Below are positions 8,894 through 16,936 of a stretch of 64,000 nt of DNA, in pieces. The stretch lies in NCBI RefSeq assembly GCF_014647495.1, contig NZ_BMPH01000015.1:1-64000 (forward strand). The letters run 5' to 3'. Position numbers and translations under genes: made by a program. Origin of the DNA: Glutamicibacter protophormiae. Lineage in GTDB: Bacteria > Actinomycetota > Actinomycetes > Actinomycetales > Micrococcaceae. The notes under the pieces are model-generated. The model worked only from the letters and a program-made list of their open reading frames with translations. It was not told the DNA's origin and searched no databases. The number at the start of each line of letters is the position of its first letter. The stretch's first letter is position 1.

Positions 8894-9030
8894 GAATTGC
8901 ATTCCTAACGTGAGCCATTGAGCCTATTCGAAATAGGAGATTACAGCATAGTAATACCAAAAAGACAATCCTTGCTCATGGTTTCGCTCACAGCCGGAGA
9001 CTTCACGGCTACCTGCCGTTAAGCGGAAAC

Positions 9031-9079
9031 GGCGGCACCGCCGGCCGATCTCATCCGAGATGGCGTGGACGGTGCCGCC
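9031..9079 (-). terminator. Terminator of gpmA
   Basis: Hairpin with outer arms GGCGGCACCG and CGGTGCCGCC enclosing a smaller ATCTC/GAGAT stem, 16 nt past the gpmA stop on the minus strand. Confidence 0.7.
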
Positions 9080-9094
9080 GAAAAGTCCGGTTGG

Positions 9095-9838
9095 CTAGCG
9101 GCCCTGGTTGGCGACGGCCTTGATGGCGTCGGCTGCGGCTTCCGGATCCAGGTAGGTTCCACCCGCGGTGATCGGCTGGAAATTGTCGTCCAGCTCATAG
9201 ACCAGCGGGATCCCGGTCGGGATGTTCAGGCCGGCGATGGCTTCGTCGCTGATGCCGTCCAGGTGCTTGACCAGGGCGCGCAGCGAGTTGCCGTGCGCGG
9301 TCACCATGACGGTCTTGCCAGCGGACAGGTCTGCCTTGATGTTGTTCTCCCAGTAAGGCAGCAGTCGGTCGAGTACGTCCTTGAGGCATTCGGTGCGCGG
9401 CGCGTCATCGCCCAGGGCTGCGTAGCGCTCGTCGCCGATCTGGCTGAACTCCGAGTCGTCGGCCAGCGCTGGAGGCGGGGTGTCGTAGCTGCGGCGCCAC
9501 TGCATGAACTGGTCCTCGCCGAATTCGGCGAGGGTCTGGGCCTTGTCCTTGCCCTGCAGCGCACCGTAGTGGCGCTCGTTCAGGCGCCAGTCGCGGTTGA
9601 CCGGGATCCACGAACGGCCGGCGGCTTCCAGCGCCAGGTTCGCGGTGACGATGGCGCGGGTCAGCAGCGAAGTGTGCAGAACCTCAGGCTTGTAGCCTGC
9701 CTCGGTCAGCAGCTGGCCGCCGCGGGCGGCCTCTGCGCGACCCTTTTCGGTCAGCGATACGTCGTACCAACCGGTGAAAAGGTTCTTTTCGTTCCATTCG
9801 CTCTGTCCGTGGCGAAGCAAGATCAAAGTGTGACTCAT
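9095..9838 (-). CDS. gpmA: 2,3-bisphosphoglycerate-dependent phosphoglycerate mutase
   Basis: Glycolytic enzyme interconverting 3- and 2-phosphoglycerate. The 247-residue protein has the histidine-phosphatase signature [10 protein letters not shown] (phospho-acceptor His10), the family block [15 protein letters not shown], the RHYGALQG segment and the second catalytic histidine in [11 protein letters not shown] (about 185). The ATG at 9838 is chosen over two upstream in-frame codons because the family starts here and TAAGAT lies exactly 7 nt upstream, giving a leaderless mRNA. In mycobacteria gpm1 also neighbours senX3-regX3, supporting the assignment. Confidence 0.96.
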   Translation of the reverse strand: MSHTLILLRHGQSEWNEKNLFTGWYDVSLTEKGRAEAARGGQLLTEAGYKPEVLHTSLLTRAIVTANLALEAAGRSWIPVNRDWRLNERHYGALQGKDKAQTLAEFGEDQFMQWRRSYDTPPPALADDSEFSQIGDERYAALGDDAPRTECLKDVLDRLLPYWENNIKADLSAGKTVMVTAHGNSLRALVKHLDGISDEAIAGLNIPTGIPLVYELDDNFQPITAGGTYLDPEAAADAIKAVANQGR

Positions 9839-9845
9839 GCTTTCC

Positions 9846-9851
9846 ATCTTA
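9846..9851 (-). promoter_or_regulatory. -10 element of gpmA, leaderless type
   Basis: TAAGAT on the minus strand, 7 nt before the ATG at 9838. It overlaps the alternative upstream start codons, which it therefore argues against. Confidence 0.5.
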
Positions 9852-9896
9852 TCCAATCCCGGGGCAACTCCTGCTGAACGTTACCCGCGAACGCAA

Positions 9897-9937
9897 AACC
9901 CGGGCCGCGACATGTATTACATGCTGCGACCCGGGTT
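9897..9937 (-). terminator. Terminator of the DUF2516 gene
   Basis: Hairpin with arms AACCCGGG and CCCGGGTT and an inner CATG/CATG pairing, 28 nt past the stop codon on the minus strand. Confidence 0.65.
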
Positions 9938-9965
9938 GAGTGGAAAACTTCGCCGGCGAACCAGG

Positions 9966-10283
9966 CTAGTAGTTGTACCAGCCGCCGCCCTTGCCGCTCA
10001 CCGCGGGCTTGACATCGGCCAGGTAGACGCAGGCGACGCAGGCGCCGATCAGCTGGAGGAATCCGCCGCTGCCCGAGCTGAGCACCGACAACGCAGCAAC
10101 CACGGCGCTGCCGACGGTCAACGCGGTCCAGAAGCCCTTGGTGCGCTTGCCCTCCTGGGCGAAGCGGTCTGCCGGGTGGCGCAGGCAATCGACCACTGCC
10201 CAGACCGCCAGTACCAGGATCGCGATCCCCAGGGCGCGCAGCATGTAGGCCTCGATCAGGACCGCAAGATTCATGAATTGCAT
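9966..10283 (-). CDS. DUF2516 family membrane protein
   Basis: Small integral membrane protein of 105 residues with about three hydrophobic segments (about 10-30, 52-70, 74-90) and the family's DCLRHPADRFAQEGKRTKGFW segment between the first two. DUF2516 proteins are found in Actinobacteria and have no known function. The ATG at 10283 has AAGGTG upstream at good spacing. It lies between gpmA and the PLP enzyme gene on the same strand but has its own terminator. Confidence 0.85.
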   Translation of the reverse strand: MQFMNLAVLIEAYMLRALGIAILVLAVWAVVDCLRHPADRFAQEGKRTKGFWTALTVGSAVVAALSVLSSGSGGFLQLIGACVACVYLADVKPAVSGKGGGWYNY

Positions 10284-10349
10284 GTTTTCACCTTACCTGC
10301 GACGTGCGCTTCACGCCCAGCATGCCACGCGGCCGATTGCCGACCTCGG

Positions 10350-11507
10350 CTAGATCCCTTCCAGCGCCCGGGACAGGTCGTTCCACAGGTCTTCCACGTC
10401 CTCGATGCCCACCGAAAGGCGGATCAGGTTCGGCGGCACCGTGGCCGGTTCCGAGGCGTGGCGGGCGCGGCGTTCGGCCAGTGTTTCAACCCCGCCCAGC
10501 GAGGTGGCGGCGGTGATCAAGCTGAAGCCCGCGACCACCGCATCCGCATCCCCTGCCGTGGCACCGGCTTCAAAGGCGATGACCGAACCGTAGCCGTCCA
10601 TCAGCTCGCTGGCCCGCGCATGGCCGGGATCCTGCTCCAGGCCCGGATAACGCACCACGCTGACCTTCGGGTGCGCCGCCAGGCGTTCGGCGAGGATTTG
10701 GCTGTTGGCCTGCGACCGCTCCAGACGGACCGCCATGGTGCGCACCCCGCGCAACGCCAGGAAGACATCCATCGGCGAGGCGATCGCGCCATGCAGGGTG
10801 CGGTAGCCGTGCAGACGGGTGCGCAGCGCTTCGTCGCGGGTGACCAGCGCGCCCATGATGACGTCCGAATGCCCCGAAAGGTATTTGGTCACCGAATGCA
10901 CCACCAGATCCGCGCCCAATTCCAGCGGCCGTTGCAGCAGCGGGGTGGCGAAGGTGTTGTCCACGATGCCCAGCGCGCCCTGCGCCGCGGCGGCGGCCAG
11001 CAGCGCCGGCAGGTCGGCGACCTCCAGCATCGGGTTCGTGGGAGATTCCAGCCACAGCACATCCGCGCCCTGCAGGGCCGCGAGCACCTGGTCGGTGTCG
11101 GCGACATCCACCGGGCGCAGGGTGAAGCGCCCGGCCGCTTCCAGTTCCCTGGCCAGGCCGAGGGTGCCGTTGTAGGAGTGGGCCGGCAGCACCATGGTCC
11201 CGCCCTCGGGAACCAGGCTCAGCGCCGCGGCGATCGCAGCCATGCCCGAGGAGAACACCAGCGCCGGCAGCGTGGAACGCTCCAGGCCGCCGAGCACCTG
11301 CTCGAAGGGATCCCAGGTGGGGTTCGAGAAGCGTGCATAGACCTTTTCCCCCGCGGCGGCGATGCCCTGCGAATGGTAGGTGGAGGTGAAGGTCACCGGG
11401 TGGTTGACCGGGGCATCGAACCCGTGGGCCGGGCGTCCCCCGGCAACGATCAGGGTCTTGGGATCCCAGGAGGCGGCAGGGGCGGCGGATTCTGCGGGGT
11501 TGGTCAT
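10350..11507 (-). CDS. Cys/Met-metabolism PLP enzyme (cystathionine gamma-synthase/lyase type)
   Basis: Fold-type I pyridoxal-phosphate enzyme of 385 residues from the trans-sulfuration family. The cofactor lysine lies in [15 protein letters not shown]; the [13 protein letters not shown] block, the [11 protein letters not shown] phosphate-binding segment and the [18 protein letters not shown]-terminal block are all present. Cystathionine gamma-synthase, gamma-lyase or O-acetylhomoserine sulfhydrylase cannot be told apart by eye; family resemblance favours a cystathionine gamma-synthase. The ATG at 11507 is chosen because GGAGA and the -10 hexamer TAATCT (7 nt upstream) both fit it; the frame is open 27 codons further upstream. 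Confidence 0.85.
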   Translation of the reverse strand: MTNPAESAAPAASWDPKTLIVAGGRPAHGFDAPVNHPVTFTSTYHSQGIAAAGEKVYARFSNPTWDPFEQVLGGLERSTLPALVFSSGMAAIAAALSLVPEGGTMVLPAHSYNGTLGLARELEAAGRFTLRPVDVADTDQVLAALQGADVLWLESPTNPMLEVADLPALLAAAAAQGALGIVDNTFATPLLQRPLELGADLVVHSVTKYLSGHSDVIMGALVTRDEALRTRLHGYRTLHGAIASPMDVFLALRGVRTMAVRLERSQANSQILAERLAAHPKVSVVRYPGLEQDPGHARASELMDGYGSVIAFEAGATAGDADAVVAGFSLITAATSLGGVETLAERRARHASEPATVPPNLIRLSVGIEDVEDLWNDLSRALEGI

Positions 11508-11514
11508 ATTCTCC

Positions 11515-11520
11515 AGATTA
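11515..11520 (-). promoter_or_regulatory. -10 element of the PLP enzyme gene
   Basis: TAATCT on the minus strand, 7 nt before the ATG at 11507. A GGAG also sits in those 7 nt, so both leaderless and very short leader are possible. Confidence 0.45.
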
Positions 11521-11625
11521 CGCCTGCGGTTTCCGTGTTCCCGGATGCGTTTCATTTCATGTCCTCGGGCACGAGAATCTATGGGCAAGGCGAACGGCGC
11601 AAAGGGAGATCTCAGCGAGGTTCGT

Positions 11626-11631
11626 TAGGCT
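11626..11631 (+). promoter_or_regulatory. -10 element of tmk-holB, leaderless type
   Basis: TAGGCT, 6 nt before the GTG start of tmk; no Shine-Dalgarno sequence follows it. Confidence 0.5.
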
Positions 11632-11637
11632 AGTGGG

Positions 11638-12291
11638 GTGAGTATCGATTCGTCTGCCCCTGCCCGCGGTCTGTTCATCGTTTTCGAAGGCGGCGACGGC
11701 GCCGGCAAGTCCACCCAGGTCCAGCGCACCAGCCAGTGGCTCAAGGAGCGCAACGCCACCGTGCTGACCACCCGCGAACCCGGCGGCACCCAGATCAGCG
11801 AGAAGCTGCGCACCTTGGTGCTGGAGCACGGCCACGGCGAGATCGACGCGCGCACCGAGGCCCTGATGTACGCGGCGGCCCGCGCGGCCCATGTCCAGCA
11901 GGTCATCGTCCCGGCGCTGGAAGCCGGCACCCACGTGGTCTGCGACCGTTTTGTCGATTCCTCCCTGGCCTACCAGGGCGTGGGACGCGGACTGGGCGTG
12001 GACGCGGTGGCTTCCATCAACAGCTTCGCCACCGGAGGCCTGCAGCCGGATGCCACCATCCTGCTGGACATCTCCGCAGCCGACGGCCGTTCCCGGCGCA
12101 TTGCCGGCACCGGCGGCGTCGAGGAATCGGACCGGCTGGAATCCGAGCCGGACGACTTCCACGAGCGCATCCGCTCCGCCTTCGCCGACCTGGCCGCCCA
12201 GGCGCCCGAACGCTACCTGGTGATCGATGCCAACCAGGGCATCGAGCAGCTGCAGGAGCAGATCACCGCGCATCTGGAGGGCCTGCTGTGA
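11638..12291 (+). CDS. tmk: Thymidylate kinase
   Basis: Phosphorylates dTMP to dTDP for DNA synthesis. The 217-residue protein shows the P-loop FEGGDGAGKST (about 16-26), the TREPGG substrate motif, the CDRFVDSSLAYQG motif containing the DR(Y/F) signature, and a LID region rich in Arg. The GTG start at 11638 lies 6 nt behind TAGGCT. The stop codon overlaps the holB start (GTGA), so the two genes form a translationally coupled operon, a common actinobacterial arrangement. Confidence 0.95.
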   Translation: MSIDSSAPARGLFIVFEGGDGAGKSTQVQRTSQWLKERNATVLTTREPGGTQISEKLRTLVLEHGHGEIDARTEALMYAAARAAHVQQVIVPALEAGTHVVCDRFVDSSLAYQGVGRGLGVDAVASINSFATGGLQPDATILLDISAADGRSRRIAGTGGVEESDRLESEPDDFHERIRSAFADLAAQAPERYLVIDANQGIEQLQEQITAHLEGLL

Positions 12292-13442
12292 TCCGCCCGG
12301 TCTTCGCGGACCTGGCCGGACAGCAGCGCGTCATCACCACGCTGACCGAGCAGGTCGACCAGGGGGAACCCACCCATGCCTGGCTGTTCACCGGTCCCCC
12401 GGGTTCCGGACGCACCACCGCCGCGCGCGCCTTTGCCGCGGCGCTGCAGTGCACCGCGTCCCCCGCCGGCTGCGGCACCTGCCCCACCTGCGTCAGCGTC
12501 GTTTCGGGCAAGCACCCGGATGTCGCCTTCATCTCAACCGAGAAGTTCGAGTACCAGGTCCGCGACATCCGGGAGATCATCACCCAGGCCCAGGACAAGG
12601 CTTCCCAGGCCCGGTGGCGCATCATCATCATCGAAGACGCCGACCGCATGTCGGAGCGCAGCGGCAACGTGATGCTCAAGGCCATCGAGGAACCGCCGGC
12701 GAACATGATCTGGATCCTGTGCGCGCCGTCCCCGGCCGACGTGCTGGTCACCATCCGCTCGCGCTGCCGCGCGGTGAACCTGTCCATCCCCTCCACCGAG
12801 GACGTCGCCCAGCTGCTGGTCCGCCGCGACGGGCTGGATGCGGAACTTGCGCGCTTCGCCGCCCGCGCCTCGCAGTCGCACATCGGCGTGGCCCGCCTGC
12901 TGGCCCGCGACGAGCAGGCCCGCATCCAGCGTGAGAAGGTCGTCACCCTGCCCCTGCGCGTGACCACCCTGCCGCAGGCCATGGAGGCCGCCGCGGAGAT
13001 CTCGAAGCTCTCCGCCGAACGCGCCGAGCACATCACCGGCGCCGACCTGCAGCACAAGGTCTCCGAGCTGCGCAAGGCCAACGGGCTGGGCGAGGAGGAG
13101 AACATCCCCGCCGGGCTGCGCGGGCAGTTCCGCGAGCTGGAGGAGAACGCCAAGCGCTTCGCCCGCCGCGCCAGCTTCGACGCCATCGACCGCACCCTAA
13201 CCGATCTGACCACCTTCTTCCGCGACGTGCTCAGCCTGCAGCTGGATACCCGGGTCGAGCTGGTCAACGAGCACCTGCGCGAAAAGCTCAATGCCTTCGC
13301 CGCGCACCAGAGCCGCGAGAAGACCCTGTCGCAGATCGACGCGATCGACGAAGCCCGCCGGCGCATCGCCGCCAACGTCAACCAGCTCATGGCGCTCGAG
13401 GCCCTCATGACCCGGCTGCTGCAGAACCCCGGCCGCCGCTAG
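12288..13442 (+). CDS. holB: DNA polymerase III delta' subunit (clamp loader)
   Basis: Subunit of the clamp loader that opens the sliding clamp, 384 residues. The AAA+ domain has a degenerate Walker A (GPPGSGRTT, Arg instead of Lys), expected for delta', which does not hydrolyse ATP. The zinc module Cys55, Cys62, Cys65, Cys68 is intact, and the sensor SRC segment (RSRCRAVNL) follows. The C-terminal half is helical. Start GTG 12288 overlaps the tmk stop. The longer open frame upstream is only the shadow of tmk. Confidence 0.93.
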   Translation: MIRPVFADLAGQQRVITTLTEQVDQGEPTHAWLFTGPPGSGRTTAARAFAAALQCTASPAGCGTCPTCVSVVSGKHPDVAFISTEKFEYQVRDIREIITQAQDKASQARWRIIIIEDADRMSERSGNVMLKAIEEPPANMIWILCAPSPADVLVTIRSRCRAVNLSIPSTEDVAQLLVRRDGLDAELARFAARASQSHIGVARLLARDEQARIQREKVVTLPLRVTTLPQAMEAAAEISKLSAERAEHITGADLQHKVSELRKANGLGEEENIPAGLRGQFRELEENAKRFARRASFDAIDRTLTDLTTFFRDVLSLQLDTRVELVNEHLREKLNAFAAHQSREKTLSQIDAIDEARRRIAANVNQLMALEALMTRLLQNPGRR

Positions 13443-13493
13443 CCTCCCCACCCGCTGCCCGGACGGCGCTTCCACCCCAAGGAGACCACCATC

Positions 13494-15014
13494 TTGCCCG
13501 CACGACGCACCATGTACCGCCTGACAGCCTTGGCCGCCGCGCTCGCCCTGGCATTGACCGCCTGCGCGCCGACTTCCGGCGAGGACGGCGCAGGCGCCGC
13601 CGCCGACGCCGCGAAGACCGAGGTCCCGGCGCTTCAGAAGTACTACACCCAGCAGATCGATTGGGAGAAGTGCGGCAGCACCATCGAATGCGCGGACATC
13701 AAGGTCCCGCTGGATTACTCCGCTCCGGAAGAAGACAGCATCACCCTGGCGCTGAACCGCCGCGCCGTCGACGGCGCGCAGGGCAACCTGCTGGTCAACC
13801 CCGGCGGCCCGGGCGGTTCGGGGCTGGACATGGTTACCGACTCGGTGCAGCTGATGCTCAGCAACGACCTGCAGCGCGCCTACAACATCATCGGCTTCGA
13901 TCCCCGCGGAGTAGGGCAGAGCACCCCGGTGACCTGCCAAACCGATGAGGAAATCGACGAGGGCCGCCAGGAGAACCTCAAGGTCTGGGACCCGGCGGAC
14001 CGCGATGAGGTCGAGGCCGGCACCGAGGACTACGCCAAGGACTGCGCACAGAACACCGGCGACCTGCTGGGCCACGTGGACACCGTCTCCGCGGCCAAGG
14101 ACATGGACATCATCCGCGCCGTGCTCGGCGACACCCAGCTTGACTACCTGGGCTACTCCTACGGCACCTTCCTCGGCTCCACCTACGCCGACCTCTTCCC
14201 GCAGAAGGTCGGCCGGTTCGTGCTGGACGGCGCCATGGACCCGCTGGCCACCGCGCAGCAGCTGACCCTGGCCCAGGCCGAAGGCTTCGAGGGCGAGATC
14301 GACGCCTGGCTGCAGAACTGCCTGGAAGGCGAGAACTGCCCGTTCACCGGAAACCTCGACGAGGCCAAGACCCAGCTGCAGGACTTCTTCGCGCGCCTCG
14401 AAGAGCAGCCGCTGCAGTCCTCGGACGGGCGCGCCGTGCCCATCATCGACTTCATCAACGGCTTCATCATCCCGCTGTACAACGACATGAACTGGCCGTA
14501 CCTGACCCAGGGCATGGCCGCGGCCGTGCAGGGCGACGTGGATCAGATCCTGTACTTCTCCGACCTGTCCGCCGACCGCCAGGAGGACGGCAGCTACGGG
14601 TCCAACTCATCCGACGCGTTCACCGCGATCAACTGCCTGGACCGCCCGATGGACGCCAGCGAACAGGCCATGGACGCGGAGGCCAAGGCGCTTGAGGAGG
14701 CCTCCCCGACGATCGGTAAGTACCTCGCCTACGGCGACATCACCTGCGACAAGTGGAGCTACAAGGCCACCGGCCAGCCCGAGTCGCTGGACGCCCCGGG
14801 GTCCAACGAAATCCTGGTGGTCGGCACCACCGGCGACCCGGCCACCCCCTACGCCTGGTCGCAGTCGCTGGCCGAGCAGCTGGAGAACGCCACCCTGCTG
14901 ACCTACGAGGGCCATGGCCACACCGCCTACGGACGCTCCAACCAGTGCATCACCGATGCTGTCGACGGCTACCTGATCGACGGCAAGGTCCCCGAAGCGG
15001 ATACCGTCTGCTAA
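13494..15014 (+). CDS. Secreted alpha/beta-hydrolase lipoprotein, tripeptidyl-aminopeptidase (TAP/Slp) type
   Basis: Extracytoplasmic serine peptidase-like protein of 506 residues. A signal peptide ends in lipobox LTAC (Cys24), so it is probably lipid-anchored. The alpha/beta-hydrolase core has the oxyanion HG-like loop NPGGPGGSG (about 102-110) and nucleophile elbow GYSYG (Ser222). The C-terminal TAP domain carries the acid GTTGDPATP and the histidine EGHGHTAYG. The TTG start at 13494 is supported by AAGGAG ten nt upstream; the nearby ATG (13512) has no binding site. It follows tmk-holB after 51 nt and may share their transcript. Substrates are likely short peptides (family knowledge). Confidence 0.9.
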   Translation: MPARRTMYRLTALAAALALALTACAPTSGEDGAGAAADAAKTEVPALQKYYTQQIDWEKCGSTIECADIKVPLDYSAPEEDSITLALNRRAVDGAQGNLLVNPGGPGGSGLDMVTDSVQLMLSNDLQRAYNIIGFDPRGVGQSTPVTCQTDEEIDEGRQENLKVWDPADRDEVEAGTEDYAKDCAQNTGDLLGHVDTVSAAKDMDIIRAVLGDTQLDYLGYSYGTFLGSTYADLFPQKVGRFVLDGAMDPLATAQQLTLAQAEGFEGEIDAWLQNCLEGENCPFTGNLDEAKTQLQDFFARLEEQPLQSSDGRAVPIIDFINGFIIPLYNDMNWPYLTQGMAAAVQGDVDQILYFSDLSADRQEDGSYGSNSSDAFTAINCLDRPMDASEQAMDAEAKALEEASPTIGKYLAYGDITCDKWSYKATGQPESLDAPGSNEILVVGTTGDPATPYAWSQSLAEQLENATLLTYEGHGHTAYGRSNQCITDAVDGYLIDGKVPEADTVC

Positions 15015-15040
15015 TTATTGGCCCGAATTCGCCTGTCGTT

Positions 15041-15070
15041 TTGACGTTGCGAGTTCTACTTGGATAAAGT
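15041..15070 (+). promoter_or_regulatory. Promoter of tRNA-Thr
   Basis: TTGACG and TAAAGT separated by 18 nt, ending 26 nt before the tRNA. Confidence 0.7.
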
Positions 15071-15096
15071 TACACAGTGCCTGCTTGCAGGTGCAG

Positions 15097-15171
15097 GCCT
15101 CCTTAGCTCAGGGGTAGAGCAGCTCCCTCGTAAAGAGCAGGTCGCCGGTTCAAATCCGGCAGGGGGCTCCA
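15097..15171 (+). tRNA. tRNA-Thr (CGT)
   Basis: Cloverleaf with acceptor arms GCCTCCT and AGGGGGC, D arm GCTC/GAGC, T arm GCCGG-TTCAAAT-CCGGC and encoded CCA. The anticodon loop CTCGTAA gives anticodon CGT, reading ACG. The anticodon stem GCTCC/AGAGC holds one C-A mismatch next to the loop. Confidence 0.92.
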
Positions 15172-15178
15172 TGTGAAG

Positions 15179-15216
15179 AAAAGGTCCTTGGTTTCAGTTG
15201 AAACCAAGGACCTTTT
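15179..15216. terminator. Bidirectional terminator, tRNA-Thr / aldo-keto reductase
   Basis: Hairpin AAAAGGTCCTTGGTTTC with its complement ending CCTTTT; A and T runs on both sides let it serve the tRNA on the plus strand and the convergent reductase gene on the minus strand. Confidence 0.85.
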
Positions 15217-15233
15217 CGCATCCGCATCAGGGT

Positions 15234-16076
15234 CTAGGCGAAGTCTGCGGTGGCCGGGTCGGCGGCGATGCGGCCTTCGGCCCCGCGGTCCAGGCTGTTG
15301 ATCTCGGCCAGATCCTCGTCATCCAGGGTGAGCTCCAGCGAGGCGAAGTTCTCGATGATGCGCGACTCGGTCACGGACTTCGGGATCACCACGTTGCCCA
15401 GGGCCAGGTGCCAGGCGATGACCACCTGCGCCACGGAAGCACTGTGCTTCTCGGCGATCTTCACCAGCACCGGGTCGGTCAGGAGGTCGCCGCCCTGGCC
15501 CAGCGGGGACCAGGACTCGTGCAGGATGCCGTGCTGCGCCTCGTAGGCGCGCAGTTCTGACTGCGGGAAGTACGGGTGGGTCTCCACCTGGTTGATCACC
15601 GGGCGCACGCCGGTCTCGGCGTAGAGCTCTTCCAGTGCCTCGACGGTGAAGTTGCAGACGCCGATGGACTTGGCCTTGCCATCCTTCTGCAGCTGGATCA
15701 AGGCCTTCCAGGTGTCCACGTAGGTGCCGCGCTTGGGCTGCAGCCAATGGATCAGGTACAGGTCGACATAGTCCAGGCCGAGGCGCTGCAAGGAGGCATC
15801 GGCGGCGGCCAGGGTGTTCTCGTAGCCCTGGTCGGCGTTCCATACCTTGGTGGTGATGAACAGCTCTTCGCGCGGAATGCCGGCCGAGGCAATGGCGCGG
15901 CCGACGCCTTCTTCGTTGCCGTAGATCTTGGCGGTGTCGATGTGGCGGTAGCCCGCATCGATGGCCTTGCCGACCACGATCTCGGCTTCAGCGTCCGGCA
16001 CCTGCCACACGCCGTAGCCAAGCTGGTCGATGGTGTTTCCGTCGTGGAATGTCAGTTCTGGAACAGTTTGGGTCAT
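15234..16076 (-). CDS. Aldo/keto reductase
   Basis: NADPH-dependent (beta/alpha)8-barrel oxidoreductase of 280 residues, AKR5-like (2,5-diketogluconate reductase type). The catalytic tetrad is visible: Asp in GYRHIDTAKIYGNE (about 47), Tyr in the same block (about 52), Lys in FITTKVWN (about 77) and His in LYLIHWLQP (about 110). The cofactor-binding IPKSV-TESRIIENF segment is at the C-terminal end. The ATG at 16076 lies 6 nt after TAGATT and lacks a Shine-Dalgarno sequence. Physiological substrate unknown. Confidence 0.92.
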   Translation of the reverse strand: MTQTVPELTFHDGNTIDQLGYGVWQVPDAEAEIVVGKAIDAGYRHIDTAKIYGNEEGVGRAIASAGIPREELFITTKVWNADQGYENTLAAADASLQRLGLDYVDLYLIHWLQPKRGTYVDTWKALIQLQKDGKAKSIGVCNFTVEALEELYAETGVRPVINQVETHPYFPQSELRAYEAQHGILHESWSPLGQGGDLLTDPVLVKIAEKHSASVAQVVIAWHLALGNVVIPKSVTESRIIENFASLELTLDDEDLAEINSLDRGAEGRIAADPATADFA

Positions 16077-16082
16077 GCACCC

Positions 16083-16088
16083 AATCTA
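16083..16088 (-). promoter_or_regulatory. -10 element of the aldo/keto reductase gene, leaderless type
   Basis: TAGATT on the minus strand, 6 nt before the ATG at 16076. Confidence 0.5.
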
Positions 16089-16140
16089 GTGCATCCCAAG
16101 CCGCGCCCGCAGGTGCTTTCAGGAAATTCGTAAGGCGGCG

Positions 16141-16590
16141 TTACTTGAGTGATGCCAGCAGCTGCGCAGCCTGGTTGACGTCATCTTTCACGATCTGCGC
16201 GCGGTGCTCGACCGACAGGATGTTGATTGGCGAACCGGCTTCGGCCTGCATGCGCATCATGGCGATCACCTGCGCGGTGGTCGCCAGGTCGTTGGCCGAC
16301 TTGGTCAGCGAGCGGTGCACGCCGGCGGTGGACTGCGGAATGGCTTCGTCGTCGCTGGGGGTGATCCGCTGGGCGTCGGTGCACAGCTGGCGCACCACGG
16401 GCAGCAGTTCGGCCATCTCGTTGGCCGGCGCCACCAGCTGGTTGTAGATCTCGACGTCGTTGATGCCTTCGAGCACCTGGAAAATCCGGTCCAGGGAGCG
16501 GGTGAAGCGATCGTGGGCGCGGCGCCAGACGCCCTCGCCCAATTCGCGGTTTGCCGCACGCTGTGCGCGCAAACGTGAGAAGAATGCCAT
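16141..16590 (-). CDS. Conserved helical protein of unknown function
   Basis: 149-residue soluble protein, apparently all-helical, with no signal peptide, membrane segment or cysteine cluster. I do not recognise a family with confidence. Codon use is normal for this genome (high GC3), so it is a real gene. It starts MAFFSRLRAQRAANRELGEGVW and ends in an amphipathic helix VNQAAQLLASLK. It is on the minus strand between the cstA-ybdD transcript and the reductase gene, separated from both by more than 60 nt. Confidence 0.65.
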   Translation of the reverse strand: MAFFSRLRAQRAANRELGEGVWRRAHDRFTRSLDRIFQVLEGINDVEIYNQLVAPANEMAELLPVVRQLCTDAQRITPSDDEAIPQSTAGVHRSLTKSANDLATTAQVIAMMRMQAEAGSPINILSVEHRAQIVKDDVNQAAQLLASLK

Positions 16591-16690
16591 CGCTCTACTT
16601 TGCAGGTCGTCGTTTCAAGTCAGTACCAAGCCTACCGGGCAGTACCGCCGCGTGGAGTATCGAAGTGGACTTCATCGGCCCGCAACGGAA

Positions 16691-16721
16691 GAACGGGCAA
16701 CCACAGGGTGGTTGCCCGTTC
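16691..16721 (-). terminator. Terminator of cstA-ybdD
   Basis: Perfect hairpin with 14-bp arms (GAACGGGCAACCAC and complement) and a 3-nt loop, 21 nt past the ybdD stop codon. Confidence 0.8.
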
Positions 16722-16742
16722 TCCGCGGGTATCCGCGCCGCG

Positions 16743-16934
16743 TCAGCAGCAGCGTCCCTGCGGGTTCTTGTCCTGCCAGTCGGAGTAGTCCTTCCAGAAC
16801 GCCCGCTCGGTCATCGGGGTCTGCCCCGGATGGGTCCGCGCGTGGTGCTCCAGGTAGTGCTGGTACTTGTCGGCTCCCAGCACCCCGTCGACGAACCGCT
16901 TCGCCTGGCCCAGGCGTTCACGCAGGCCGGCCAT
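16743..16934 (-). CDS. ybdD: YbdD/YjiX family small protein (DUF466)
   Basis: 63-residue cytoplasmic protein. The sequence LGADKYQHYLEHHARTHPGQTPMTERAFWKDY is the hallmark of the YbdD/YjiX family, whose genes nearly always follow a CstA-type transporter. It starts 2 nt after the cstA stop codon, so the two are translationally coupled. In Enterobacteria YbdD/YjiX are needed for pyruvate uptake by CstA/BtsT, so a partner role here is a reasonable inference. It ends with two cysteines. Confidence 0.92.
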   Translation of the reverse strand: MAGLRERLGQAKRFVDGVLGADKYQHYLEHHARTHPGQTPMTERAFWKDYSDWQDKNPQGRCC

Positions 16935-16936
16935 CG

